A stretch of DNA of 7,609 nt from an uncultured Eubacteriales bacterium (lineage in GTDB: Bacteria; Bacillota; Clostridia; Oscillospirales; CAG-272), in contig URZF01000067.1 of the NCBI GenBank assembly GCA_900552255.1, positions 1 through 7,609 on the forward strand, given 5' to 3'. Positions 1 through 6,929 of the stretch are shown one piece after another. The translations under genes were made by a program, and so were the position numbers. Below the pieces are notes generated by a model. The model searched no databases, was not told where the DNA came from, and saw nothing but the letters and a program-made list of their open reading frames with translations. The number at the start of each line of letters is the position of its first letter. The stretch's first letter is position 1.

Positions 1-92
1 CCGAAGACGCCTCGCTGGACGGGTTGCTGGAACAGATGATCACAGTCAGTTCGAACGAGGCCACCAACGCGCTGGTGTGTACGCGCGCATGA
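1..92 (+). pseudogene. Fragment of a class A beta-lactamase-like serine hydrolase, cut at both ends
   Basis: Frame 3 reads E-D-A-S-L-D-G-L-L-E-Q, then M-I-T-V-S-S-N-E-A-T-N-A-L-V, then C-T-R-A and a stop (90-92). The second stretch matches the neighbourhood of the S-x-N (S-D-N) motif of class A beta-lactamases and related serine hydrolases of the penicillin-binding fold. There the serine and asparagine shape the active site, and the helix continues with an N-x-L-(V/I) pattern. In the family about 120-150 residues should follow, including a K-T/S-G motif. Here the similarity ends at about base 77 and only four unrelated residues precede the stop. The 5' part lies outside the window. The match is seen only in this short piece. 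The family call is fairly firm, but the exact substrate (beta-lactam or peptidoglycan) cannot be judged. It joins directly onto the interior of hflX. Confidence 0.6.
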
Positions 93-1204
93 CGCAGGAA
101 AAGGCGTCCCCGGATGCGCGCACCTATATCGGCAGCGGAAAAGTGAAGGAATTATCCGAGCTTTGCAAAAACGGCGGTGTAGACACGGTCATATTCGATT
201 CCGAGCTTTCGCCCTCTCAGATCAAAAATTTGGAGGATGAGCTGGGAGATGTGCGTGTGATCGACCGCAGCATGCTCATCCTCGATATTTTCGCGCTCCA
301 TGCGACAAGCGGAGAGGGAAAGCTTCAGGTGGAGCTGGCGCAGCTCAAATACACGGTGCCGCGCCTTACGGGACACGGAACGGAGCTTTCGCGGCTGGGC
401 GGCGGAATCGGTACGAGAGGCCCCGGCGAGAGCAAGCTGGAAACGGACCGCCGCCATGTAAAGCGCCGGATCGACGCCTTGGAGGCTGAGCTTTCCGAGC
501 TTGCGAAAAACCGCGCGGTACAGCGCGGCGGACGCGACCGTTCCGGCATCTTCAAGGTGGCGATCGCCGGCTATACGAACGCCGGAAAATCGACGCTGCT
601 GAATTTTCTGACGGATGCCGGCATTCTTGCGGAAAACAAGCTGTTTGCAACGCTCGATCCGACGACGCGCCGCTATGCCTTGCCGTCCGGCGAGGAGATT
701 CTGCTCACCGACACGGTCGGCTTTATCCGGAACCTGCCGCATCATCTGATCCGCGCGTTCCGCTCGACGCTGGACGAGGTCTGCTTTGCAGACGCGATCC
801 TCGTCGTGATCGACGCTTCGGACCCGGAAGCGGACGCGCAGACCGCGGTGACAAGGAAGCTCCTCGAGGAGCTCGGTGCGGCGGATAAGCCGACGCTTTT
901 CGTATACAACAAGTGCGATCTCGGCATCGCAGGACATCCGTCCACCGAGACGGAGCGTAACGTCTTTATTTCCGCCGCCACCGGCGAGGGAATAGACGAG
1001 CTTGTCGGACGGCTGGAGGAGCTTGCGGCGGCGGGGAAGAAGGAGTATCTGTTTGTATTTCCCGCCGACAAGCTCGGACTTGTCGGTTCGCTCTATGAGA
1101 GAGCGAATGTAACAAGCGTCGAATACGGCGATGGCGGCGCCCGTGTTGTGGCTGTCTGCGACAAAAAAACGGCGGGACAGCTTTCGGAATACATTCAAAA
1201 ATAG
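77..1204 (+). CDS. hflX: HflX, ribosome-associated GTPase, N-terminally truncated
   Basis: HflX is a translational GTPase of the TRAFAC Obg-HflX group. It binds the 50S subunit and helps split stalled or stress-inactivated ribosomes. In the 375 residues from 77, the N-terminal HflX domain begins mid-way (A-R-T-Y-I-G-S-G-K-V at 14-23, F-D-x-E-L-S-P-S-Q at 40-48). It continues through the glycine-rich linker (G-G-G-I-G-T-R-G-P-G-E, 108-118) and the L-E-T-D-R-R helix start (121-126). The G domain is complete: G1 G-Y-T-N-A-G-K-S (165-172), G2 D-P-T-T-R (194-198), G3 D-T-V-G-F (212-216), G4 N-K-C-D (278-281), G5 S-A-A-T-G (299-303). Family members are usually about 410-430 residues, so roughly 40-60 are missing at the front. 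The GTG at 77 has no ribosome binding site, and the codons before it (frame 2, 2-76) do not look like HflX. It is therefore probably a 5'-deleted gene rather than one with a real start here; the ATG at 89 is no better supported. The product identity is very sure; the start is not. Confidence 0.93.
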   Translation: MYARMTQEKASPDARTYIGSGKVKELSELCKNGGVDTVIFDSELSPSQIKNLEDELGDVRVIDRSMLILDIFALHATSGEGKLQVELAQLKYTVPRLTGHGTELSRLGGGIGTRGPGESKLETDRRHVKRRIDALEAELSELAKNRAVQRGGRDRSGIFKVAIAGYTNAGKSTLLNFLTDAGILAENKLFATLDPTTRRYALPSGEEILLTDTVGFIRNLPHHLIRAFRSTLDEVCFADAILVVIDASDPEADAQTAVTRKLLEELGAADKPTLFVYNKCDLGIAGHPSTETERNVFISAATGEGIDELVGRLEELAAAGKKEYLFVFPADKLGLVGSLYERANVTSVEYGDGGARVVAVCDKKTAGQLSEYIQK

Positions 1205-1302
1205 GCAGGACAGCCATCTCATCCGCCGACGGAATCGGCGCGTTGCGAAAAACCGAATCGACTGCGGCGGATGATGGAACAACATGAAAAACGGAGAAGC
1301 AT

Positions 1303-1932
1303 ATGTCGGAGCAGAATCTTGTCACGCTTGGAAAAGAGGCCAAAGCCGAGCTTACGGAGAAAAAATCCGTATTCATCGGCCATGCCGCGCCCGTCCGCTC
1401 CGCGGAGGAGGCGGAGAACTTTGTCCTTGGAATCCGGAAAAAGCACGCGGACGCGCGCCATAACGTATTTGCTTATACGGTGGGGAGCGCCGTCCGGTGC
1501 AGCGACGACGGCGAACCGAAGGGAACCGGCGGCGTGCCGGTGCTGGAGGTGCTGAAAAAAAGCGGCGTCGATCGGGCGGTGATCGTGGTCACGCGGTATT
1601 TCGGCGGGATTCTGCTCGGCGCGCCGGGACTTGTGCGCGCCTATTCCCGCGCGGCGGCGATGGCGGTCGAGGCGGCGGGCATCGTTACATACAGAAGTTA
1701 CACGGAGTGCACGGTCGCTTGTGAATATTCCTTCTATGACCGGCTCATGTATGAGATCGGCAGACGCGATATCCTCGTGGACGGCACAGATTTTGCGGAC
1801 AGCATCACACTGAGGCTTGCGGTGCTTTCGGAGGAATATGAGGCGTTTTGCGAGACGGTTTTCTCCATGACCGGCGGCAAGACGATGCCGAGGCGCGGCG
1901 CCGACCGCTTCGACGGCAGAGCCGAGCGGTAA
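1303..1932 (+). CDS. yigZ: YigZ/IMPACT family protein (UPF0029 plus DUF1949)
   Basis: This 209-residue protein has the usual length and layout of bacterial YigZ. The N-terminal IMPACT/UPF0029 domain (about 18-125) contains the signature S-D-D-G-E-P-K-G-T-G-G (67-77) and V-V-T-R-Y-F-G-G-I-L-L-G-A-P-G-L-V-R-A-Y (95-114). A C-terminal ferredoxin-like DUF1949 domain spans about 135-195. The eukaryotic relative IMPACT regulates the GCN2 kinase through GCN1. The bacterial role is not settled, although a link to translation or ribosomes is often suggested and its position just after the ribosome-splitting GTPase HflX fits that. The start is ATG at 1303, preceded by GGAG at 1293-1296 with 6 bases of spacing. 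It lies 98 bases after hflX with no convincing terminator between, so co-transcription is plausible. No key motif residue looks lost; the usual G-T-A-G is G-T-G-G here. The protein is predicted soluble and cytoplasmic. Confidence 0.93.
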   Translation: MSEQNLVTLGKEAKAELTEKKSVFIGHAAPVRSAEEAENFVLGIRKKHADARHNVFAYTVGSAVRCSDDGEPKGTGGVPVLEVLKKSGVDRAVIVVTRYFGGILLGAPGLVRAYSRAAAMAVEAAGIVTYRSYTECTVACEYSFYDRLMYEIGRRDILVDGTDFADSITLRLAVLSEEYEAFCETVFSMTGGKTMPRRGADRFDGRAER

Positions 1933-1961
1933 ACGAGAGGAAAGTTTACATATATAAAAAT

Positions 1962-2498
1962 GTGTTTTTGGTGAAGCCGGAGCTCAGACACGCGGAATAG
2001 ATCAGAGCGTGACGAGAGTTTTTGGATTGCGGTGACGGCATGGGCGGCTGCGGCACGCTTCGGAAACGGGAAAATCCGGCCGAATTGACTTGCGGATGTG
2101 GAGATGTGTTCACGTAAAGAAACCGTTCCTTTGAATTGAGTGCCGTCAGCGCAGTTTATTTATGTTCGGAGAAATCGATGGGAAATTGTCGGAATGATAG
2201 ACGTTTGGCTTTACTTTCACGATTTTTTAGCGAAATATACCGGACGTATCGGCGATTCCGTCCGTCCCTCTGAGCGCAGAAAAGGTCATGCGGCCGCTAT
2301 GCTGCGGGAGACTCTGCCGTACCGTAAGGAAATCGGACTGAAAAGGGGATGATACCCTGCGCCGAAGATAACATAGTCGGCAGAAAAACGCTCCTCAAAA
2401 ACGGCGGCGTGTATGAATCGACGGTGTTCTATCCTGATGGAAATGAGTATCTTGAACGGTACTGGATCGATTCGACGGCCGATGGTGTCGGTTTGTGA
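1962..2498 (+). pseudogene. Decayed GNAT-family N-acetyltransferase
   Basis: No intact ORF exists here, but joined frames rebuild a protein of about 178 codons resembling clostridial GNAT acetyltransferases, which move acetyl from acetyl-CoA to an amine. Frame 3 from 1962 gives V-F-L-V-K-P-E-L-R-H-A-E, a TAG (1998-2000), I-R-A, a TGA (2010-2012), then R-E-F-L-D-C-G-D-G-M-G-G-C-G-T-L-R-K and N-P-A-E. Near 2085-2089 an extra base moves the reading to frame 1: L-A-D-V-E-M-C-S-R-K-E-T-V-P-L-N, TGA (2137-2139, where Trp is expected), V-P-S-A-Q-F-I-Y-V-R. The acetyl-CoA loop V-R-P-S-E-R-R-K-G-H-A follows at about 2260-2292. Near 2347-2349 a lost base returns the reading to frame 3 (M-I-P-C-A-E-D-N, K-N-G-G-V-Y-E-S-T-V, L-E-R-Y-W-I-D), ending at TGA 2496-2498. 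The substrate is unknown. The longest open piece (2140-2352) lacks a ribosome binding site and should not be called a gene. The left boundary is approximate. Confidence 0.85.
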
Positions 2499-2504
2499 AA
2501 AATT

Positions 2505-2557
2505 ATCGGAAAATCCTTAAAATTTTTTGTAAATTAAAAGGATTTTTCGATTTTTTT
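2505..2557 (+). terminator. Rho-independent terminator candidate after the GNAT remnant
   Basis: Bases 2505-2518 pair with 2538-2551 (14 pairs including one G-U; core A-A-A-A-T-C-C-T-T against A-A-G-G-A-T-T-T-T). The loop is 19 nt and contains a further small A/T stem, and a seven-base T-run follows at 2551-2557. The shape fits an intrinsic terminator for the hflX-yigZ-GNAT transcript, separating it from the dgt-dnaG-rpoD genes. The stem is A/T-rich, so its strength is uncertain. Confidence 0.6.
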
Positions 2558-2591
2558 GCGTATTTATCTTATGTAGACATATTTCGATGAA

Positions 2592-2633
2592 CGTCATGAG
2601 CATGGTGTTTTATGATTTCGATGTCTCATGACG
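2592..2633 (+). promoter_or_regulatory. Inverted repeat in the leader of the dgt-like gene
   Basis: CGTCATGAG (2592-2600) and CTCATGACG (2625-2633) form a perfect 9-bp inverted repeat with a 24-base spacer. Each arm also contains the palindrome TCATGA. The right arm ends three bases before the ribosome binding site GGGAGG (2637-2642). It could be an mRNA hairpin affecting translation of the downstream gene, or paired operator half-sites. No convincing -35/-10 pair was found between the terminator and this repeat. The repeat is seen directly; a regulatory role is inference. Confidence 0.35.
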
Positions 2634-2647
2634 GCCGGGAGGTTTTC

Positions 2648-3655
2648 ATGACCATTGCGCAGATGACATGTGAAAGAGAAAGGATGTTTCTTTCGGAATT
2701 TGCTTGTCTCAGTGAGAATACGAAAGGCAGGGAACAGCTATGCGCACCGTGTACGACGCGCACGGAGTTCCAGCGCGACCGCGACCGCATCATCCACTGC
2801 AAGGCGTTTCGGCGGCTGATGCACAAAACGCAGGTGTTCCTCTGTCCGGAGGACGACCATTACCGCACGCGCCTGACGCACACGCTGGAGGTCACGCAGA
2901 TCGCGCGCACCATCGCCCGCGGACTCTCGCTCAATGAGGATTTGACGGAGGCTGCCGCGCTCGGACATGATCTCGGTCATACGCCGTTCGGCCATGCCGG
3001 AGAATATGTACTGCAGGAATGTTATTCGCCGGATTTTACGCACTACCGTCAAAGTCTGCGCGTGGTGGACAAGCTGGAAAACGGCGGCGTGGGACTCAAT
3101 CTCACCTATGAGGTGCGCGACGGGATTCTCAATCATGCGGGAGAAGATCTCGCGTCCACGCTGGAGGGCAGGATCGTCAAATATGCGGACAGAATCGCTT
3201 ATATCAATCACGATATCGACGACGCGATCCGCGGAAAAATCTTAAAGCAGTCGGATATTCCGGCGGATTTGTGCGAAATTCTCGGTTTTACGCATTCCGA
3301 ACGCATCGGAACGCTGGTAAACGACATAATTTATGCTTCAACGGGCAAAAATGATATCATGATGACCGACGAGGTGTATGACGCGATGATGCGGCTGCGC
3401 TCATTTTTATTCGAGCGCGTTTACCGTAATCCGGAGGCCAAGAGCGAGGAAGTGCGTGCGAAGGACATGCTGCGGCAGATGTACGCATATTTTGTCGCGC
3501 ATCCGGAGAAAATGCCGGACGACGAATACAAAACGTCCGATTCGGACGAGCCGGTGGAGCGGCGCGTATGCGATTATATCGCCGGCATGACAGACCGGTA
3601 CGCCATCAATGTTTTTGAAAGCCTTTTCATCCCGAAGGTGTGGAAAGTAAATTAG
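2648..3655 (+). CDS. dgt: Deoxyguanosinetriphosphate triphosphohydrolase-like HD-domain protein
   Basis: dGTPase-like enzymes of the HD superfamily hydrolyse dNTPs to the deoxynucleoside and tripolyphosphate, trimming dNTP pools. In the 335-residue protein the family N-terminus is clear: S-E-N-T-K-G-R (22-28), then F-Q-R-D-R-D-R-I-I-H (41-50) and F-R-R-L-M-H-K-T-Q-V-F (54-64). The metal-binding HD set is present: H78 in L-T-H-T-L-E-V, H107-D108 in G-H-D-L-G-H-T-P-F-G-H, and D181 in K-Y-A-D-R-I-A-Y-I-N-H-D. The length matches the short clostridial type rather than the ~500-residue E. coli Dgt. The start at 2648 is chosen because GGGAGG (2637-2642) lies 5 bases upstream and the family N-terminus (M-T-I-x-x-M-T) starts there. 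An in-frame ATG at 2612 would add 12 residues but has no ribosome binding site. dnaG follows after 31 bases. The exact nucleotide preference cannot be read from sequence. Confidence 0.93.
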   Translation: MTIAQMTCERERMFLSEFACLSENTKGREQLCAPCTTRTEFQRDRDRIIHCKAFRRLMHKTQVFLCPEDDHYRTRLTHTLEVTQIARTIARGLSLNEDLTEAAALGHDLGHTPFGHAGEYVLQECYSPDFTHYRQSLRVVDKLENGGVGLNLTYEVRDGILNHAGEDLASTLEGRIVKYADRIAYINHDIDDAIRGKILKQSDIPADLCEILGFTHSERIGTLVNDIIYASTGKNDIMMTDEVYDAMMRLRSFLFERVYRNPEAKSEEVRAKDMLRQMYAYFVAHPEKMPDDEYKTSDSDEPVERRVCDYIAGMTDRYAINVFESLFIPKVWKVN

Positions 3656-3686
3656 GAAAAATCCGTTATAGAGGGGAGGCGGTGCG

Positions 3687-5432
3687 ATGCGGATTCCTCA
3701 AAGCTTTATCGACGAGGTCAAATACAGGAATAAAATCGAGGACGTAATTGCTTCTTATGTGAATCTGAAGCGCGCCGGCTCGAATTATCAGGGGCTTTGC
3801 CCGTTTCACAGCGAAAAGACGCCATCCTTCACAGTTTTTCCGAATACGGAGACCTTTCACTGCTTCGGCTGCGGCGCCGGCGGAGACGTGATCTCCTTTA
3901 TCATGCGCGCGGAGAATCTCGAATATCCGGGTGCCGTTGAGTTTCTTGCCAAGCGCGCGGGGCTGGAGATGCCGGAGGAGGCAGGCGGCGCGGGCAGCGA
4001 GACGGTCAAGCGTTCGCGGATGTATGAGATGAACCGTGCGGCGGCGGTATTCTTCAATAAAATGCTGTATGCGCCGGAATCGGAGCCGGCAAGGGAATAT
4101 TTAAAGCAGAGGGGACTTTCCTCCGCCGCAGTCAAGCGCTTCGGGCTGGGCTTCGCGCCGAACAGCTTCGATGCGCTGCGCCGCCATATGCATTCGCTGG
4201 GCTACGGCGACGACGAGCTGAAGGAGGCCTTCCTTTGCGGGAAAAGCGAGCGCACGGGCGGGTATTTCGATTATTTCCGCGGCAGGCTCATCTTTCCTAT
4301 CATCGATAATTTTTCCAATGTGATCGCATTCGGCGGACGAGCACTCGGCGACGGCAAGCCGAAATATCTCAACACATCGGATACGCCGGTATTCAAAAAA
4401 AGCCGGAACCTGTTCGCGCTGAATTTCGCCAAAAACGCATGCGCAGAATCCCTAATCCTCTGTGAGGGCTATATGGATGTCATCGCCGTGAATATGGCGG
4501 GCTTTCCGAACGCGGTGGCGACGCTCGGCACGGCGCTCACCACGGAACAGGCGCGGATCATGGCGAAATATACGAAAAAGGTGATCCTTTCCTACGACAG
4601 CGACGACGCCGGCGTTTCTGCGGCGAAGCGGGCGATTCCGATTCTCACCGACGCGGGACTCGAAGTGAAGATGCTCCGAATGGAGGGGGCGAAGGACCCG
4701 GACGAATATATCAAGAAATTCGGAGCGGCGCGTTTTAAGACGCTGATCGACGACAGTCAGGGAAAGCTCGACTATCTGTGCGACAGCGTGTTAAATAAGT
4801 ACAACATTCTGATCCCGGAGGAGAAGCTGAAGGCGGCCGACGAGCTTTGCGAGGTCGTATGCGGCATATGGTCCGATGTGGAAAGAGAAATCTACATAAC
4901 GAGGATTGCGGAGCGCCTTTCCGTCGAGCCGGCCAATCTGAAGAGGGACGTCGAGCGCCGTATGCGGCGGAAGAAAAAGGACGAGGACGCGGAGCTGCGC
5001 CGGAAGATCGTATCCGACACGCTTGGCTACGGCGATCGGATCAACCGGGATTTTGTGGGAAACGCAAAGGCGGCACGGGCGGAGGAAGCGATCATCGGGA
5101 TTCTGCTTTTGCGGCCGGAACTTGTGCCGGAAATCAAGAAGGGACGGGTTCCCCTTGCAGCGGACGACTTTGTCACACAGTTTAATAAGAGGGTGTTTGA
5201 AGCTATCTTGGACTGCGAGGGCAAGTGCGACATCGGGCTTTTAGGACAGGATTTTTCCGTGGAAGAGATCGACCGCATTACCGCGATGCAGGTAAAGCGC
5301 GCATCCTTAACGAAAAACGACTTGGAGGTCCTTACCGACAATGTCCGCACGCTGAAATCCGAAGCGGCGGAAAAAAACGGGACGGACGAACTTGAGGATA
5401 TCAAAAATCTACTGAACATAAAGAAGAAATGA
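3687..5432 (+). CDS. dnaG: DNA primase DnaG
   Basis: DnaG makes the short RNA primers that start leading and lagging strand synthesis, working with the replicative helicase at the fork. The 581-residue protein has the normal bacterial layout. The N-terminal CHC2 zinc-binding domain has ligands C38, H41, C59 and C62 (G-L-C-P-F-H and [10 protein letters not shown]). The catalytic core includes the basic [10 protein letters not shown] segment (198-207) and A-F-G-G-R (214-218). The Toprim metal site is at E260 (L-C-E-G-Y-M-D) and D304-x-D306 (Y-D-S-D-D-A-G). A C-terminal helical region (about 440-570) should bind DnaB-type helicase; its sequence is less conserved, as is usual. The start is ATG 3687 with a strong GAGGGGAGG (3671-3679) 7 bases upstream. 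It sits 31 bases after the dgt-like gene and 22 before rpoD, so the three are probably one operon. All key residues are intact. Confidence 0.98.
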   Translation: MRIPQSFIDEVKYRNKIEDVIASYVNLKRAGSNYQGLCPFHSEKTPSFTVFPNTETFHCFGCGAGGDVISFIMRAENLEYPGAVEFLAKRAGLEMPEEAGGAGSETVKRSRMYEMNRAAAVFFNKMLYAPESEPAREYLKQRGLSSAAVKRFGLGFAPNSFDALRRHMHSLGYGDDELKEAFLCGKSERTGGYFDYFRGRLIFPIIDNFSNVIAFGGRALGDGKPKYLNTSDTPVFKKSRNLFALNFAKNACAESLILCEGYMDVIAVNMAGFPNAVATLGTALTTEQARIMAKYTKKVILSYDSDDAGVSAAKRAIPILTDAGLEVKMLRMEGAKDPDEYIKKFGAARFKTLIDDSQGKLDYLCDSVLNKYNILIPEEKLKAADELCEVVCGIWSDVEREIYITRIAERLSVEPANLKRDVERRMRRKKKDEDAELRRKIVSDTLGYGDRINRDFVGNAKAARAEEAIIGILLLRPELVPEIKKGRVPLAADDFVTQFNKRVFEAILDCEGKCDIGLLGQDFSVEEIDRITAMQVKRASLTKNDLEVLTDNVRTLKSEAAEKNGTDELEDIKNLLNIKKK

Positions 5433-5454
5433 CGAAAATTACGGAGGAAGATGT

Positions 5455-6657
5455 ATGAATTGGGAATGGGTGCCGGAAGAGGAGAACGAGGAGACGAATT
5501 TTCCCTCGGAACCGGAAAACGGCGATGCGGAGGAGAAAAGCGAGGATCCCTCCAAAACGGTGAAAGGCGATATCCAGGAGCTGATCGAAAAGGCAAAGAA
5601 AAAAGGCTCTCTTACCAACAGCGAGATTTTAGCTGTGCTCGGCGATACGGATTACGATATCGATCAGATCGACAAGCTCTACGAGGCGCTGGATTCTCTC
5701 GGGATCGATGTCACCGAGTGCTTCGACGACGACGATTTGGTCGGAGATCTCGGTGACGAGATCGAAACCGATCTTGAAAATTTCGATAAGCCTGAAAACA
5801 TGGAAAAAATCCTCGCGCAGGAAGGCCTTACGATCGACGATCCCGTCAAGCTGTACCTCAAGGAGATCGGACGTGTTCCGCTGCTCGATGCCGAACGCGA
5901 GGCGGAGCTTGCCAAAAGGATGTCCGAGGGCGACGAAGAAGCGAAGCGGGAGCTTGTGGAGGCGAATCTGCGTCTTGTCGTCAGCATTGCGAAGCGTTAT
6001 GTCGGGAAGGGACTTTTCTTCCTCGATTTGATTCAAGAGGGCAATTTGGGACTGATGAAGGCGGTATCCAAGTTTGATTATACCAAGGGGTATAAGTTTT
6101 CCACGTATGCGACTTGGTGGATCAGACAAGCGATCACCCGCGCCATCGCCGATCAGGCGCGTACCATCCGGATCCCTGTCCACATGGTGGAGACCATCCA
6201 CAAGGTGACGAAGGTATCGCGTCAGATGCTTCAGGAGAAAGGGCGCGAGGTTTCCGCCGCCGAGGTTGCCAAGGAGATGAATATGAATCCCGACAAGGTG
6301 CGGGAGATCATGAAGATCGCCCAGGATCCGATTTCTCTTGAAACGCCGGTCGGCGAGGAGGAGGACAGCCATATCGGCGATTTTATCGAGGACCAGGAAT
6401 CTCCGGCTCCCGCGGAGGCCGCCTCCTATGAGCTGCTTCGCGAGCAGCTCAACGAGGTGCTGCATACGCTGACGCCGCGGGAGGAGCAGGTGCTGAGGCT
6501 GCGCTTCGGACTTGAGGACGGCCGTCAGAGAACGCTTGAGGAGGTCGGACAGCAGTTCAACATTACCCGTGAGCGGATCCGGCAGATCGAGGCCAAGGCG
6601 CTGCGCAAGCTCCGTCATCCGAGCCGTTCCAAGAAGCTCAGAGATTATTTGAATTAA
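5455..6657 (+). CDS. rpoD: Primary RNA polymerase sigma factor RpoD (SigA)
   Basis: This is the housekeeping sigma-70 factor, which directs RNA polymerase to -10/-35 promoters. The 400-residue protein starts with an acidic tail (1-35) and a compact region 1.1 (about 38-90, S-L-T-N-S-E-I-L). Region 1.2 begins at D129[11 protein letters not shown]. Regions 2.1-2.4 (about 168-238) contain [22 protein letters not shown] and the -10 recognition segment [15 protein letters not shown]. Region 3 lies near 243-322. The region 4.2 helix-turn-helix for the -35 box spans about 359-393 ([17 protein letters not shown]). There is no long non-conserved insert between 1.2 and 2.1, as in Gram-positive SigA. 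ATG 5455 is chosen because GGAGGA (5443-5448) lies 6 bases upstream. An ATG at 5451 is in another frame and leads to a spurious reading. It is probably translated from the dgt-dnaG-rpoD message. Confidence 0.98.
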   Translation: MNWEWVPEEENEETNFPSEPENGDAEEKSEDPSKTVKGDIQELIEKAKKKGSLTNSEILAVLGDTDYDIDQIDKLYEALDSLGIDVTECFDDDDLVGDLGDEIETDLENFDKPENMEKILAQEGLTIDDPVKLYLKEIGRVPLLDAEREAELAKRMSEGDEEAKRELVEANLRLVVSIAKRYVGKGLFFLDLIQEGNLGLMKAVSKFDYTKGYKFSTYATWWIRQAITRAIADQARTIRIPVHMVETIHKVTKVSRQMLQEKGREVSAAEVAKEMNMNPDKVREIMKIAQDPISLETPVGEEEDSHIGDFIEDQESPAPAEAASYELLREQLNEVLHTLTPREEQVLRLRFGLEDGRQRTLEEVGQQFNITRERIRQIEAKALRKLRHPSRSKKLRDYLN

Positions 6658-6738
6658 AAAATAGTCTAAATTGTACAATAAGAATTTCAACGGTTTAGGA
6701 TGATTTCACATTTGATTTGGACATTGTTTATAACTTAT

Positions 6739-6790
6739 AAAAAGTTGTTTGTGCAATATGACGGCATCGGTTGAGCAGAACAACTTTTTT
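6739..6790 (+). terminator. Candidate terminator hairpin downstream of rpoD
   Basis: AAAAAGTTGTT (6739-6749) pairs perfectly with AACAACTTTTT (6779-6789) around a 29-base loop, and the 3' arm carries a six-base T-run (6785-6790). It lies 82 bases past the rpoD stop. With A-runs on the left and T-runs on the right it could work in both directions. The long loop and A/T-rich stem make it a moderate candidate only. Confidence 0.45.
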
Positions 6791-6795
6791 AAGTT

Positions 6796-6822
6796 GGCTT
6801 ATGGAGCTATACATAGGCTTTT
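6796..6822 (+). terminator. Second candidate terminator hairpin downstream of rpoD
   Basis: G-C-T-T-A-T-G (6797-6803) pairs with C-A-T-A-G-G-C (6812-6818): seven pairs including one G-U, with an eighth G-U possible at 6796/6819 and an eight-base loop. T-T-T-T follows directly (6819-6822). The T-run is short. It could back up the hairpin just upstream. Confidence 0.35.
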
Positions 6823-6837
6823 GTCATAAAAAATGCC

Positions 6838-6872
6838 TTGACACAAATGTAATTTTGATGTATTATTATAAT
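6838..6872 (+). promoter_or_regulatory. Sigma-A type promoter for the solute-binding lipoprotein gene
   Basis: A consensus -35 box TTGACA (6838-6843) is followed by a 17-base A/T-rich spacer and TATTAT (6861-6866), five of six matches to the -10 consensus. A perfect TATAAT also lies at 6867-6872, but its spacing of 23 is too long for this -35. Transcription should start near 6873-6875, leaving a leader of about 55 bases. The local AT-richness contrasts sharply with the GC-rich genes around it. RpoD, encoded just upstream, is the sigma factor expected to read it. Confidence 0.75.
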
Positions 6873-6886
6873 GTTATATTATTATA
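6861..6886 (+). repeat. Direct repeat of TATTATTATA over the -10 region
   Basis: The ten bases TATTATTATA occur at 6861-6870 and again at 6877-6886, 16 bases apart start to start. The first copy forms the -10 box of the promoter; the second could serve as an alternative -10 with a weak TTGATG (6855-6860) in front. The repeat is exact, but in such A/T-rich sequence it may be chance. Confidence 0.4.
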
Positions 6887-6929
6887 GCTTTTGACTTACC
6901 GGAAGATTGATTTTGGGGAGGAACGCCAA

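Noticed and set aside
1219..1274. Inverted repeat TCATCCGCCG / CGGCGGATGA between hflX and yigZ as a terminator
   Set aside because: The 10-bp stem is perfect, but the loop is 36 bases and there is no T-run after it, so there is no basis for calling a terminator.
152..1285. Long open reading frame on the minus strand across hflX
   Set aside because: It mirrors the GC-rich codon pattern of hflX, has no recognisable motif or ribosome binding site, and hflX on the other strand is certain.
2137..2139. TGA at an expected Trp position as a sign of TGA-to-Trp recoding
   Set aside because: dnaG uses TGA as its real stop, tryptophan is TGG in the intact genes, and the same remnant also has a TAG and two frameshifts, so decay explains it better.
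2140..2352. Small stand-alone protein of 70 residues
   Set aside because: It is the middle piece of the broken GNAT gene, with family similarity continuing on both sides in other frames and no ribosome binding site.
2612..2647. Upstream ATG as the start of the dgt-like gene
   Set aside because: It has no ribosome binding site and lies inside the leader inverted repeat; ATG 2648 has GGGAGG at good spacing and matches the family N-terminus.
6670..6679. Palindrome ATTGTACAAT after rpoD as an operator
   Set aside because: A single 10-bp palindrome in A/T-rich sequence, far from any promoter, is easily chance.
5629..6690. Long open reading frame on the minus strand across rpoD
   Set aside because: It is antisense to a fully conserved sigma factor and its composition is that of a shadow frame.
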